Assembly (NCBI RefSeq): GCF_022179645.1
Contig: NZ_BPRA01000012.1
Coordinates: 1-64,000 of the forward strand
Length of the DNA stretch: 64,000 nt
Reading direction: 5' to 3'
Source of the DNA: Methylobacterium thuringiense
GTDB lineage: Bacteria; Pseudomonadota; Alphaproteobacteria; Rhizobiales; Beijerinckiaceae
Shown: in pieces, positions 9,425 to 18,833 of the stretch
Position numbering within the stretch: the stretch's first letter is position 1
Layout: every line of letters begins with the position of its first letter
The notes under the pieces: generated by a model
Seen by the model: the letters and a program-made list of their open reading frames with translations, nothing else
Told to the model about the DNA's origin: nothing
Databases searched by the model: none
Position numbers and translations under genes: made by a program

Positions 9425-10408
9425 TCAGGCCTTGCAGGACAGAAACCCTTCGCGGATCGCCTCCGGGTCGAGCTTGCGCCCGATGAAGACGACGCGCGAC
9501 ACGCGCGCCTCGCCGTCCTTCCACGGTCCCTGGAGATCCCCGTCGAGGATCTGATGGACACCCTGGAACACGAAGCGCTGCGGCTCGTCGGGGAAGGCCA
9601 CGATGCCCTTGCAGCGCAGGATATCCGGCCCCTGGACCTGGGTCAGGGTCGAAATCCACGGCATGAATTTTTCCGGATCCACCGGCCCGTCGATCTTTGC
9701 CGAGACCGACTGCATGTCGTCATCGTGGTGATGGTGGTGGCCCTCCTCGAGGAAGTCGGGCTCGATGTCGAGGATGCGCGACAGGTCGAAGGCGTTGCGG
9801 TCGAGCACCTGGTCGAGGGGCACGTCGCAGCGGCTGGTGCGGTGGACCTTGGCATAGGGGTTGATCGCGCGGATCAGGCCCTCGACGCGGTCGAGATCGG
9901 CGGGCTCCACGAGGTCGGCCTTGTTCAACAGGATCACGTCCGCGAAGGCGATCTGGTTTTTGGCCTCCGGCGCGTCCTTGAGCCGGTCGGCGAGCCACTT
10001 GGCGTCGGCCACGGTCACAACGGCGTCGAGGCGTGCGGCCCCGCCGACATCCTCGTCGATGAAGAAGGTCTGGGCGACGGGGGCCGGGTCGGCCAGCCCC
10101 GTGGTCTCGACGATGATCGCGTCGAACTTGCCGCGCCGCTTCACCAGCCCGTCCATGATCCGGATCAGGTCGCCGCGCACGGTGCAGCAGACGCAGCCGT
10201 TGTTCATCTCGAACACCTCCTCGTCGGCGCCGATGACGAGGTCGTTGTCGATGCCGATCTCACCGAACTCGTTGACGATCACGGCATAGCGCTTGCCGTG
10301 GTTCTCGGTGAGGATCCGGTTCAGCAGCGTGGTCTTGCCGGCGCCGAGATAGCCGGTGAGCACGGTGACGGGGATCTTGTCGGAGGCGGGGCGCGCGGTG
10401 TCGGACAT
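9425..10408 (-). CDS. CobW/COG0523 family metal-chaperone GTPase
   Basis: A 327-residue G3E GTPase. It has the Walker A loop [12 protein letters not shown], the metal-binding C-x-C-C motif in [16 protein letters not shown]-type EtTG (VETTGLADP) and the base-recognition motif NKAD. A His/Asp-rich stretch (HHHHHDDD) precedes the C-terminal CobW domain, as in zinc-type members. Such proteins load Zn, Co or Ni into target enzymes. No cobalamin or nitrile hydratase genes lie nearby, so a zinc role is more likely than cobalt, but this is inference. A long inverted repeat (10457-10525) lies in its upstream region. Confidence 0.9.
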   Translation of the reverse strand: MSDTARPASDKIPVTVLTGYLGAGKTTLLNRILTENHGKRYAVIVNEFGEIGIDNDLVIGADEEVFEMNNGCVCCTVRGDLIRIMDGLVKRRGKFDAIIVETTGLADPAPVAQTFFIDEDVGGAARLDAVVTVADAKWLADRLKDAPEAKNQIAFADVILLNKADLVEPADLDRVEGLIRAINPYAKVHRTSRCDVPLDQVLDRNAFDLSRILDIEPDFLEEGHHHHHDDDMQSVSAKIDGPVDPEKFMPWISTLTQVQGPDILRCKGIVAFPDEPQRFVFQGVHQILDGDLQGPWKDGEARVSRVVFIGRKLDPEAIREGFLSCKA

Positions 10409-10456
10409 GGTGGCTCGTCGGGCTGTTGGCGGGCGGACGGTGGATGACCGGGTGCA

Positions 10457-10525
10457 CCTCACGAAACTCCCGATCGAAGGGAGTCTCTCCGCCGGCCGTG
10501 ACGGCGCGGCGGGAGTTTCATGAGG
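10457..10525. repeat. Long imperfect inverted repeat upstream of the CobW gene
   Basis: Sixteen-base arms (10457-10472 and 10510-10525) match at 15 of 16 positions around a 37-base loop. It lies between the divergent CobW GTPase and the RND efflux operon. It could be an operator, a 5' UTR hairpin, or an intergenic palindrome. The remaining sequence to 10839 has no convincing gene. Confidence 0.6.
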
Positions 10526-10839
10526 ACACTTAGCGGACCGTCATATTGTGTCATCGGACGCCGGATAGAAGGCATCCCGCATCGAACGCATGGAGCGCTC
10601 GCCGCAGCGTCTCGCCATGTCCCGCCTGCCCTTGCTCGGCCTGCCCTTGCCAGCGCAGCTCAAGCTTGGCAGTGCCACCCCTATGGAACGGCTTTCGCCG
10701 GGCCTTCGAAAGATGCCGCGGACCTTGCCTTATAGAAGCCGGAACAAGTGGTTCTGTGCATCGCTCGGTGTGGTTCGCTTCGCTGATTCGCGCACGATCG
10801 ACGACACCCGCGGCACCGTGAGCTTGAGCCTGAGACCGA

Positions 10840-12201
10840 ATGGACGCGCGCACACCCATTGAGCCCGAAGCGGATTCCGCCCGGGACATGTTCGAGGAGA
10901 CGCGCGAGCGGACCCGCCGCACGATGCTGAGCCTCGTACTTCTGCTGTCGGTCGTCGTCGTGCTCGTCGCCGCCGTGGCGATCTGGCCGCAGCCGGTGCG
11001 AGACCTGGCCGAGAAGGCCGTCGCCTTCGCGCAGGGCATAATGCCCGGCAAGAGCGAGCCCAAGGACGACACCGCCGAGACGGCGAAGGTCAAGAAGGAC
11101 GCCGCCGCGGGCGAGCGCGTCTTCCGTCCGACCAAGGAGCAGCGCACCGCGCTGGAGATCAAGCCGGTCGCGGCCATCACCTTCCGGCCGGAATACTCGG
11201 CGGAGGGCCGCATCGCGGTCAACGAGGACGACAACGTGCCCGTCACCTCGCCCTATTCGGGCCGCGTGACCAAGGTGCTGGCGCGGGCCGGCGACGACGT
11301 GAAGGCCGGCCAGGTCCTCCTGACCATCGAGGCAAGCGACATGGTCCAGGCCCAGAACGACTACCAGGGTGCCCTCAACGGCTTGAACAAGGCTCAGGCC
11401 CTGTTCAAGCTCGAGCAGAACATCGCCGGGCGCCAGGAAGAACTGTTCAAGGCCCGCGCCACCGCGCTGAAGGACTACGAATCCGCGCAGAACGACGTCA
11501 TCGCCGCGCAGAGCGACCTCAAGACCGCCGAGGCGACGCTGCAGGCCGGGCGCAACAGGCTGCGCCTGCTCGGCAAGACCGACGAGGAGATCGCGGCCTT
11601 CGAGAAGGCCGGCCGCATGACCGCCGAGACCGAGGTGCGCGCGCCGATCGCCGGCACCATCGTCCAGCGCAAGGTCGGCGTCGGCCAGTACATCTCGTCC
11701 TCCGGCGACCCGCTTTTCGTGATCGGCGACCTCTCCACCGTCTGGCTCATCGCCAACGTCCGCGAGAGCGAGGTGCCGAAGATCCGCATCGGCCAGGAGA
11801 TCGACGCCCGCGTCGTCGGCTTCCCGCGCACGATCTTCCGGGCCAAGATCAGCTACATCGCCACCAGCCTCGACGCGGCGACGCGGCGCCTCAGCGTGCG
11901 CAGCGAGCTCGACAACCCCGACCGCTCGCTCAAGCCCGAGATGTTCGCGAACTTCACCATCGTCACCGGCGGCGAGCGGTTCTCGCCGAGCGTGCCGAGC
12001 GCGGCCGTCGTCTACGAGGGCGACAAGGCGCATGTCTGGGTGTCCCGGGCGGACGGCGCGATCGAGGCGCGGGACGTCCGGCTCGGCCTGACCAACGGCG
12101 ACAACGTGCAGGTGGTCGAGGGCCTCAAGACCGGGGAGGAGGTCGTCACACGAGGCGCCATCTTCATCGACCGCGCAGCGACCGGCAGCAACGCGTCCTG
12201 A
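10840..12201 (+). CDS. RND efflux periplasmic adaptor (CusB/CzcB-like)
   Basis: A 453-residue membrane fusion protein with an N-terminal membrane anchor at about 27-50. Then come a biotinyl-lipoyl-like domain (SPYSGRVTKVLARAGDDVKAGQVLLTIEA), an alpha-helical hairpin (about 165-240), the second lipoyl half (EVRAPIAGTIVQRKVGVGQYI) and beta-barrel domains. It bridges the RND pump and the outer-membrane channel. It is the first gene of a three-gene operon; the RND gene begins 21 bases downstream. The anchor is followed by a lysine-rich spacer but no obvious Met- or His-rich metal site, so the metal is not identified. Confidence 0.92.
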   Translation: MDARTPIEPEADSARDMFEETRERTRRTMLSLVLLLSVVVVLVAAVAIWPQPVRDLAEKAVAFAQGIMPGKSEPKDDTAETAKVKKDAAAGERVFRPTKEQRTALEIKPVAAITFRPEYSAEGRIAVNEDDNVPVTSPYSGRVTKVLARAGDDVKAGQVLLTIEASDMVQAQNDYQGALNGLNKAQALFKLEQNIAGRQEELFKARATALKDYESAQNDVIAAQSDLKTAEATLQAGRNRLRLLGKTDEEIAAFEKAGRMTAETEVRAPIAGTIVQRKVGVGQYISSSGDPLFVIGDLSTVWLIANVRESEVPKIRIGQEIDARVVGFPRTIFRAKISYIATSLDAATRRLSVRSELDNPDRSLKPEMFANFTIVTGGERFSPSVPSAAVVYEGDKAHVWVSRADGAIEARDVRLGLTNGDNVQVVEGLKTGEEVVTRGAIFIDRAATGSNAS

Positions 12202-12222
12202 CGATCGGACCGAGGGCGCACC

Positions 12223-15200
12223 ATGAACAGTCTGATCGTCTTCTCCCTCAAGCAGCGCGTCCTCGTCTTCCTGCTGTTCCTGATGACCCTCGGGATCGGC
12301 TACGCGAGCTATCTGCAGCTCAACATCGAGGCCTATCCCGACCCGGTGCCGCCGCTCGTCGACGTCATCACGCAGGTGCCTGGGCAATCGGCCGACGAGA
12401 TCGAGCGCTACATCACGATTCCGCTGGAGGTGCAGCTCGCCGGCATCCCCAACGCAACGGTGGTGCGGACGATCTCGCTGTTCGGCCTCTCCGACGTGAA
12501 GGTGCAGTTCAACTACGAATTCACCTACCAGGAGGCGCTGCAGCGGGTGCTGAACCGCCTGTCGCAATTGCCGGCGCTACCGAACAACGCACAGCCGCAG
12601 ATCTCACCGACCAGCCCGGTCGGCGAGATCATGCGCTACAAGGTGACCGGCCCGAAGGGTTTCACCCCGACCGACCTCAAGACGCTGCAGGACTGGGTGC
12701 TGCAGCGCCGCTTCAAGGCGATCCCCGGCGTCGTCGACGTCACCGCCTTCGGCGGCAAGGCCAAGGAATACGAGATCGCGGTCGACCTCAACCGGCTACA
12801 GGCCTACGGCCTGACGCTGGTCCAGGTGATCACCGCGCTCAACAATTCGAGCATCAACGTCGGCGGTCAGACGCTGAACGTCGGCGAGCAATCGGCCGTG
12901 GTGCGCGGCGTCGGCCTGATCCGCGACATGGACGACATCCGCGAGACCATGCTCACGCAGGTCAAGGGCGTGCCGGTGCTGGTGCGCCACGTGGCGGACG
13001 TGCGCGTGTCCAGCGCGCCGCGCCTCGGCATCGTCGGCCATGACGGCCAGAGCGACATCGTCGAGGGCATCGTCCTGATGAGCCGCGGCGGCGAGAGCCT
13101 GCCGACGCTGCGCCGGGTCGAGGCCGAGATCGAGCGGATCAATTCCTCGACGATCCTGCCGCCGGGGGTGAAGATCGAGCGGATCTACGACCGCAGCGGG
13201 CTGATCGAGACCACGACCCACACGGTGATGCACAACCTCGTCTTCGGCGTGGTGCTCGTCTTCGTGGTGCAGTGGCTGTTTCTCGGCTCGCTCCGCAGCG
13301 CGATCATCGTCGCGGCGACGATCCCCTTCGCGCTGGGCTTCGCCATCGCCATCCTCGTCATCCGCGGCGATTCCGCGAACCTGCTCTCCCTCGGGGCCAT
13401 CGATTTCGGGCTGATCGTCGACGCGACCGTGATCATGGTCGAGAACGTCTTCCGGCACGTGGCCGAACCCGAGCACAGCGAGGGCCAGACGGCGCCGGGG
13501 GGGCTCACCGGGCGTCTCGGCATCATCGGCATCGCCGGAGCCGAGGTGAACCGGGCGATCTTCTTCTCGGCGACGATCATCATCGTCGGCTTCCTGCCGC
13601 TCTTCACGCTGACCGGCGTCGAGGGCCACATCTTCGGGCCAATGGCCAAGACCTACGCCTACGCCCTGATCGGCGGCCTGCTCGCGACATTCACGGTGTC
13701 GCCGGCGCTGGCCGCGCTGATCCTGCCGAAGCACGTCGAGGAGCGCGACACGCTGATCGTCCGGGCCATGCGCTTCGGCCACGTCATCATCCTGCGCCTC
13801 GCCCTGACCCACAAGGTGATGGCGCTCGGCATCATGATCGCGGTGCTGGCGGCGGCCGGCATCGCCGGCAAGACGCTGGGCCTCGAATTTCTGCCGAAGC
13901 TTGAGGAGGGCAACCTCTACATCCGCGGCACCATGCCCGGTTCAATCTCGCTGGAGGCCGGCAACGCCTATGTTGAGAAGATCCGCGGCATCGTGCGCGA
14001 GGTGCCCGAGGTCGTCACCGTGCTCTCGCACCAGGGCCGCCCGAGCGACGGCACCGACGCCACCGGCTTCTTCAACGTCGAGATCCTGGCGCCGCTGAAG
14101 CCCATCGACGACTGGCGCAAGGGCGTCAGCAAGGAAGAGATCATCGCCCACCTGCAGGCCAAGTTCGCAGCCGATTTCCCCGGGATCGAGTTCAACTTCT
14201 CCCAATACATCGAGGACAACGTCCAGGAGGCGGCCTCGGGCGTGAAGGGCGAGAACTCGGTCAAGATCTACGGCAGCGACCTCGAGGAGATCACCAAGGC
14301 CGCCAACAAGGTCAAGGCGGTGCTCGCCACCGTTCCGGGCGTCGAAGACCTCGCGGTCTTCACCTCGCTCGGACAGCCGACGGTGCGCATCGACGTCGAC
14401 CGTCGCAAGGCGGCGCGGTTCGGGCTCTCGCCCGGCGACGTGAACACCACCGTCCAGGCCGCGATCGGCGGACAGGCGGCGGGCGACCTCTACGAGTACG
14501 GCTCGGACCGGCATTTTCCGATGCGCGTGCGCCTCGCGCCCGAGTACCGCCGCTCGCTGGAGACCATCCGCAACATCACCATCGGCGCCAACGCCCCGAA
14601 CGACACCGTGGTGCAGGTGCCGCTCTCGGAGATCGCGAGCGTCGACCTCGTCTCGGGCGCGGCCTTCATCTACCGCGAGGATCAGGAGCGCTACATCCCG
14701 GTGAAATTCTCGGTGCGCGGGCGCGACCTCGGCAGCGCCGTGATCGAGGCGCAGGAACGCGTCGCCCGCGAGGTCGAGCTTCCGGCCGGCTACCACCTGG
14801 AATGGGTCGGGCAGTTCACCAACCTGCAGGACGCCGTGGCCCGCCTGTCCGTGGTGGTGCCGATCACCCTCGCGCTGATCGCCCTGCTGCTCTACGTCAA
14901 CTTCGCCTCCGTCGTGGACATGCTGCTCACCCTCAGCGTGATCCCGATGGCGATGATCGGCGGCATCTTCGCCCTGGTGTTCACGGGCACGCCGTTCTCG
15001 ATCTCGGCGGCGATCGGCTTCATCGCGCTCTTCGGCATCTCGACGATGGAGGGCGTGATCCTGCTCGCCTACTACAACCAGCTGATCGAGGAGGGGCAGA
15101 CGCGCAAGGACGCGGTCTGGAACGCGGCCAACATCCGCATGCGGCCCGTCATGATGACCTGCGTCGCAGCCTGCGTCGGGCTGCTGCCGGCGGCGGTCTC

Positions 15201-15378
15201 GACCGGGATCGGCTCGCAGGTGCAGAAGCCGCTCGCCCTCGTCGTCGTCGGCGGAATCACGCTGGCGCCGAACCTGATCCTCGTCGTCGTGCCGGTCCTG
15301 ATCTCCCTGTTTTCGCGCCGGCGCCCCCAGCCGATGGCCGCGGGGCAGGGCGCTCACCGGCATGCAGTCGCGGCCTGA
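12223..15378 (+). CDS. CusA/CzcA family heavy-metal RND efflux pump
   Basis: A 1051-residue proton-driven inner-membrane pump with the standard RND layout: twelve transmembrane helices in two bundles, each followed by a large periplasmic loop. The heavy-metal-family proton-relay segment in TM4 reads DFGLIVDATVIMVEN. It keeps both aspartates and the glutamate of the HME motif, though DAT replaces the usual DGA. No methionine ladder typical of CusA was noticed, so a divalent cation (Zn/Co/Cd/Ni) is a fair guess. GAGGG lies upstream of the start. Adaptor and outer-membrane genes flank it on the same strand. Confidence 0.93.
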   Translation: MNSLIVFSLKQRVLVFLLFLMTLGIGYASYLQLNIEAYPDPVPPLVDVITQVPGQSADEIERYITIPLEVQLAGIPNATVVRTISLFGLSDVKVQFNYEFTYQEALQRVLNRLSQLPALPNNAQPQISPTSPVGEIMRYKVTGPKGFTPTDLKTLQDWVLQRRFKAIPGVVDVTAFGGKAKEYEIAVDLNRLQAYGLTLVQVITALNNSSINVGGQTLNVGEQSAVVRGVGLIRDMDDIRETMLTQVKGVPVLVRHVADVRVSSAPRLGIVGHDGQSDIVEGIVLMSRGGESLPTLRRVEAEIERINSSTILPPGVKIERIYDRSGLIETTTHTVMHNLVFGVVLVFVVQWLFLGSLRSAIIVAATIPFALGFAIAILVIRGDSANLLSLGAIDFGLIVDATVIMVENVFRHVAEPEHSEGQTAPGGLTGRLGIIGIAGAEVNRAIFFSATIIIVGFLPLFTLTGVEGHIFGPMAKTYAYALIGGLLATFTVSPALAALILPKHVEERDTLIVRAMRFGHVIILRLALTHKVMALGIMIAVLAAAGIAGKTLGLEFLPKLEEGNLYIRGTMPGSISLEAGNAYVEKIRGIVREVPEVVTVLSHQGRPSDGTDATGFFNVEILAPLKPIDDWRKGVSKEEIIAHLQAKFAADFPGIEFNFSQYIEDNVQEAASGVKGENSVKIYGSDLEEITKAANKVKAVLATVPGVEDLAVFTSLGQPTVRIDVDRRKAARFGLSPGDVNTTVQAAIGGQAAGDLYEYGSDRHFPMRVRLAPEYRRSLETIRNITIGANAPNDTVVQVPLSEIASVDLVSGAAFIYREDQERYIPVKFSVRGRDLGSAVIEAQERVAREVELPAGYHLEWVGQFTNLQDAVARLSVVVPITLALIALLLYVNFASVVDMLLTLSVIPMAMIGGIFALVFTGTPFSISAAIGFIALFGISTMEGVILLAYYNQLIEEGQTRKDAVWNAANIRMRPVMMTCVAACVGLLPAAVSTGIGSQVQKPLALVVVGGITLAPNLILVVVPVLISLFSRRRPQPMAAGQGAHRHAVAA

Positions 15379-15511
15379 TCGGACACGCCCCGTGATGCAC
15401 CGGCAACAGCCTGACGAAAGGGTCGTGCGTGCGCGAAGCTTCGCGTTGACTCCACCTCCCGGCGAGCGCCTGTGCAGTGCGAATACACGGTGCGGATCGC
15501 CGGACGGGGGC

Positions 15512-17053
15512 ATGACGGCAGCCACACAGATCTCGAAGCGCCTGCGCTCGACCGTGGCCGTCCTGGCGCTGGCCGCGGGCCTCGGCGGCTGCGCCGTCGG
15601 CCCGGATTTCATGGCGCCGGCCGACCCCGCAGTCGCCGGCTACACCAAGGAACCCCTGCGCGATCCCCGCGCCGCAAGCGGCCTGACCACGCGCCAGGGC
15701 GGCTCGGCCGACCAGGACTTCGTCAAGGGCGCCGACGTCTCGGGCCAGTGGTGGACGCTGTTTCGCTCAAAGGCGCTGAACCGCCTCGTCACCGAAGCGC
15801 TCGCCAACAACCCGTCCCTCGACGCGGCCCAGGCCGCGCTCCGCATGGCGCGCCTGAACACCGAGGCGCAGCGCGGCACGCTGTTCCCGCAGGTCGGCTT
15901 CAACGGCCTCGCCTCGCAGCAGCGGGCGCCGGGCGGCGAGTTGCAGAGCCCACTGAACGACCAGCGCCAGCTGACCTACAGCCTGTTCACGCCGCAGGTG
16001 CAGGTCGCCTTCGTGCCGGACGTGTTCGGCGGCAACCGACGGCAGGTCGAGGCCCTCGAGGCCCAGGCCGAGAACCAGCGCTTCCAGCTGGAAGCCGCCT
16101 ACCTGACGCTGACCACCAACGTCGTGCTCGCCGCGATCCAGGAAGCGTCGCTGCGCGCCCAGATCGACGCCACCAAGAAGGTCATCGCGGCCCAGACCGA
16201 GGTGCTCAACCTCTACAACAAGCAGCTGTCCCTCGGGCAGATCGCCGGGGCCGACGTGCTCCAGCAGCAGGCCCAGCTCTCGGTCTCGCAACAGCTTCTG
16301 CCGCCGCTGGAGAAGGCGCTGGCGCAGCAGCGCAACCTCCTCACCGCCCTGGTCGGCCGCCTACCGAGCGACGAGGTCTCGGAGACGTTCGCTCTGAACG
16401 CGCTTCACCTGCCGACGAAGCTACCCGTCAGCCTGCCCTCCATGCTGGTGCAGCAGCGGCCGGACGTGAAGGCGGCCGAGGCGCAGGTCCAGCAGGCGAG
16501 CGCCGGCGTGGGCGTGGCGGTCGCCAACCGGCTGCCGCAGTTTAACATCACCGCCGCCGGCGGATCGAGCGCGGTGCGGATCGCCCAGCTCGCGAGCTCC
16601 ACCGCGTTCTTCTACAGCGTGGTTGGGTCCGTAGCGCAGCCACTCTTCGACGCCGGCACGCTGTTCCGTCGCCAGCAGGCCGCCGAAGAGGGGCTGAACC
16701 TCGCCCAGGCCCAGTACCGCCAGGTCGTGCTCACCGCCTTCCAGAACGTCGCCGACGTGCTGCGCGCCCTGCAATCCGACGCGGACGCCGTCGCCGCCGC
16801 CACGGCCGCCGAGAAGGCCACCGGCGACAGCACGGCCCTCATTCGCAAGCAGTTCGAGGCCGGTGCCATCAACAGCGCCCAGCTCCTGATCGGCCAGCAG
16901 GCCTATCTCTCCGCCCTAGTGACCTCGGCCACGGCCCGCGCCAACCAGTATTCGGATACGGTCGCGCTGTTCCAGGCGCTTGGCGGCGGCTGGTGGAACC
17001 GGGTGGATGTGAAGCCGCCGCGTAAGGACAACGATCCGGCGCCATTCCTATGA
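15512..17053 (+). CDS. Outer-membrane efflux lipoprotein (NodT/TolC family)
   Basis: A 513-residue outer-membrane channel subunit. The lipobox GLGGC (about residues 25-29) marks a lipoprotein signal peptide, and GPDFMAP, the usual start of the NodT family, follows. Two OEP repeats with long coiled-coil helices are visible (about 110-280 and 310-500). The start at 15512 follows GACGGGGG. An upstream extension of the frame overlaps the RND gene and lacks signal-peptide character, so it was rejected. The gene completes the tripartite efflux complex with the two preceding genes, after a 133-base gap. Confidence 0.92.
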   Translation: MTAATQISKRLRSTVAVLALAAGLGGCAVGPDFMAPADPAVAGYTKEPLRDPRAASGLTTRQGGSADQDFVKGADVSGQWWTLFRSKALNRLVTEALANNPSLDAAQAALRMARLNTEAQRGTLFPQVGFNGLASQQRAPGGELQSPLNDQRQLTYSLFTPQVQVAFVPDVFGGNRRQVEALEAQAENQRFQLEAAYLTLTTNVVLAAIQEASLRAQIDATKKVIAAQTEVLNLYNKQLSLGQIAGADVLQQQAQLSVSQQLLPPLEKALAQQRNLLTALVGRLPSDEVSETFALNALHLPTKLPVSLPSMLVQQRPDVKAAEAQVQQASAGVGVAVANRLPQFNITAAGGSSAVRIAQLASSTAFFYSVVGSVAQPLFDAGTLFRRQQAAEEGLNLAQAQYRQVVLTAFQNVADVLRALQSDADAVAAATAAEKATGDSTALIRKQFEAGAINSAQLLIGQQAYLSALVTSATARANQYSDTVALFQALGGGWWNRVDVKPPRKDNDPAPFL

Positions 17054-17059
17054 AGGATC

Positions 17060-17077
17060 AGAGGGTAAACCCTCTTT
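17060..17077 (+). terminator. Weak terminator after efflux operon
   Basis: AGAGGG-TAAA-CCCTCT (17060-17075) is followed by only TT. It begins seven bases after the stop of the outer-membrane gene. Confidence 0.45.
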
Positions 17078-17145
17078 CGGCGTTGCCAGAAAATAGATTT
17101 TGTTGAACACTCCTCGCGCATAGCGTGATGGGTAGGCATTCGACC

Positions 17146-17463
17146 ATGGCAGGAAAATCGAAGACGGCGACCATCGATCAGGCGGCATCCAATGACGGCG
17201 CCTCGCCCGGCGGCAACCGAGATCGCATCGCGGCGGTCCTGACGCGCGCCAGCGAGAGTGGCCTGACCGCCGGCAAGGGCGGTCGCATATCGGGGCGCGT
17301 CTCGCCCGCGCTCATCGAACGCGCGAAGATGCGGACCGGGCTACAATCCGACACCGAACTCGTGGAATTCGCACTGGCGAACGTGGCAGTCGAAGACGAT
17401 TTTGCGCGCGTATTTCGCGAGTTGCGCGGCACGGTGCCCGCCGACCTGGACCTCGACGTCTAG
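17146..17463 (+). CDS. Putative antitoxin of a PIN-domain toxin pair
   Basis: A 105-residue protein whose middle region (GRISGRVSPALIERAKMRTGLQSDTELVEFALANVAVED) looks like a ribbon-helix-helix/CopG-type antitoxin. A strand with alternating residues is followed by two short helices. The acidic C-terminal tail (ADLDLDV) would contact the toxin. It ends four bases before the PIN gene. The first 40 residues are low-complexity. Identification rests mainly on position and fold pattern. Confidence 0.7.
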   Translation: MAGKSKTATIDQAASNDGASPGGNRDRIAAVLTRASESGLTAGKGGRISGRVSPALIERAKMRTGLQSDTELVEFALANVAVEDDFARVFRELRGTVPADLDLDV

Positions 17464-17467
17464 GGGC

Positions 17468-18025
17468 ATGGCCTTCCGCTTCGAGACGTCCGCACGCGTA
17501 CGTCGGCACGATCCGAAGTCCACGCTCAGCCGGCGCCCCGACGAAGCGCTGCCCTTCGTCGGGGCGCGGGTCGAGGCAGGGAATGGGCTGCTGCTCGATA
17601 CCTGCGTCTACATCGACCAGATGCAGGGCAGGACGCCTCAGGTGCTCGACCACTTGATCGCCATCAGGGTCGTGAACCACAGCGCCGTCGCCGTGCAAGA
17701 GTTGCTCCAGACCGTCGGTGTACTCGATCCGGGCGACCCGCGCAGCAAAACGGCCATCGCTGCGATCAAGACGGCCGTGGACGCGATGCCACCGCATCGT
17801 CTCTTCACGCCCGATCTCGACACCCTGGCCGTGGCAGCGATCTACGCTGGAATTCTCTGCCGGACACAGGGCTACGCCAAGGACGACCGGATGCGGGCGC
17901 TTCACGACTGCACGCTGTTCGTACAAGCCATGAGGCTCGGCCTGACCGTCCTCACCCGCAGCGTCCGCGATTTCGATGTCTTGCTGCAGTTACGACCGCG
18001 CGGGCGCGTACTGTTCTACCGCTGA
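17468..18025 (+). CDS. PIN-domain (VapC-like) toxin
   Basis: A 185-residue PIN-domain ribonuclease candidate. LLLDTCVYID (about residues 40-49) supplies the first catalytic aspartate, an acidic DD (AKDDRMRALHDC) sits late in the domain, and LTRSVRDFDVLL gives the C-terminal acidic motif. VapC enzymes cleave tRNA or rRNA. The N-terminal 35 residues are extra compared with the usual 130-residue VapC. It follows its antitoxin by four bases. The 3' end abuts the repeat at 18034-18138. Confidence 0.8.
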   Translation: MAFRFETSARVRRHDPKSTLSRRPDEALPFVGARVEAGNGLLLDTCVYIDQMQGRTPQVLDHLIAIRVVNHSAVAVQELLQTVGVLDPGDPRSKTAIAAIKTAVDAMPPHRLFTPDLDTLAVAAIYAGILCRTQGYAKDDRMRALHDCTLFVQAMRLGLTVLTRSVRDFDVLLQLRPRGRVLFYR

Positions 18026-18033
18026 GCGGGAAT

Positions 18034-18138
18034 TAGAGCGCTTTCCGACCAAGTGGATACCGGTTGGTCGAAAGAAAGCGCGGCAAAACAAAACCTTAGA
18101 GACGCCGAGCCGATGCAATCGGATCGGATACGGCTCTA
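18034..18138. repeat. Hyphomicrobial-type intergenic palindromic repeat
   Basis: It has two hairpins: GCGCTTTC-CGACCAA pairing with TTGGTCG and AAAGCGC, then GAGCCG/CGGCTC around CCGATGCAATCGG. The AGAGCGCTTTC start and CTCTAG end look like the element scattered widely in Methylobacterium genomes (from memory; a genome search would confirm). Its last three bases supply the stop codon of the TetR gene. Confidence 0.7.
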
Positions 18139-18708
18139 GCCTCGCGCGGGCCGCAAGCTCTCACCCAGCGCCGTCAACGTATTCCCGAAACCCTTCGCGC
18201 CCGCCAGCAACCGTTCCAGCAGCAGCGCCCCCTCCAGCGTGGCGACGACCATCCGCGCGGACGCGGCCGGGTCGACGCTCGCGCGGATGCTGCCGTCGGC
18301 GACGCCCTCGGCCAAGACATGCTCCAGCCAGGCGATGTGCTTGTCGAAGAAGCGGGCGACATCCGTCCGCACCGCCTCGGGCAGCGTGTCGAGTTCGACG
18401 GCCAGCGCCGCGCAGAGGCAGCCGAGGCCCGTCTCGACGCCGCTGAGGTAGAGCCGGCCATAGGCCTCGATCCGCGAGAGGCCATCCGCGGTCTCGTCGA
18501 GGATCGCGGCCAGCGCCTCGTCGTAGCGCGCGTCGTAGGCGGCGACGAGGGCGACGGCGAGGTCTTCCTTCGTGCGGAAATGATGGTGGATGCTCGCCTT
18601 GCGGATGCCGACGGCGTCCGCGAGATCGGCATAGCTGAAACCGGAATAGCCGCGGCCCCGCACCAGGGTCTCGGCCTGCATCAGCAATTCGCTGCGTGTG
18701 TCCCTCAT
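18136..18708 (-). CDS. TetR/AcrR family transcriptional regulator
   Basis: A 190-residue regulator. The N-terminal HTH spans about residues 5-50 (GYSGFSYADLADAVGIRKASIHHHFRTKEDL), followed by an all-helical ligand domain. It starts at 18708; longer frames run through the divergent gene and are not credible. A perfect 16-base palindrome at 18727-18742 lies 18 bases upstream and is the likely operator. The gene is divergent from the quinoprotein relay cluster and so may control it. The C terminus (RPARG) ends with a TAG provided by the neighbouring repeat. Confidence 0.9.
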   Translation of the reverse strand: MRDTRSELLMQAETLVRGRGYSGFSYADLADAVGIRKASIHHHFRTKEDLAVALVAAYDARYDEALAAILDETADGLSRIEAYGRLYLSGVETGLGCLCAALAVELDTLPEAVRTDVARFFDKHIAWLEHVLAEGVADGSIRASVDPAASARMVVATLEGALLLERLLAGAKGFGNTLTALGESLRPARG

Positions 18709-18726
18709 CGTCTGCCGTCCGTGTTC

Positions 18727-18742
18727 ATCAAGCGCGCTTGAT
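18727..18742. promoter_or_regulatory. TetR operator palindrome
   Basis: The perfect palindrome ATCAAGCGCGCTTGAT lies in the 187-base divergent region between the TetR gene and the metallohydrolase gene. Palindromes of this type are common TetR-family operators. Confidence 0.7.
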
Positions 18743-18833
18743 TGTAGATCTTGCCGACCACGGTCGCCGGGCACTTGACCGGAACTCTGGCTACCTACTA
18801 AATGGTAGAAAGACAAGACGGAGGAAACGGCAG

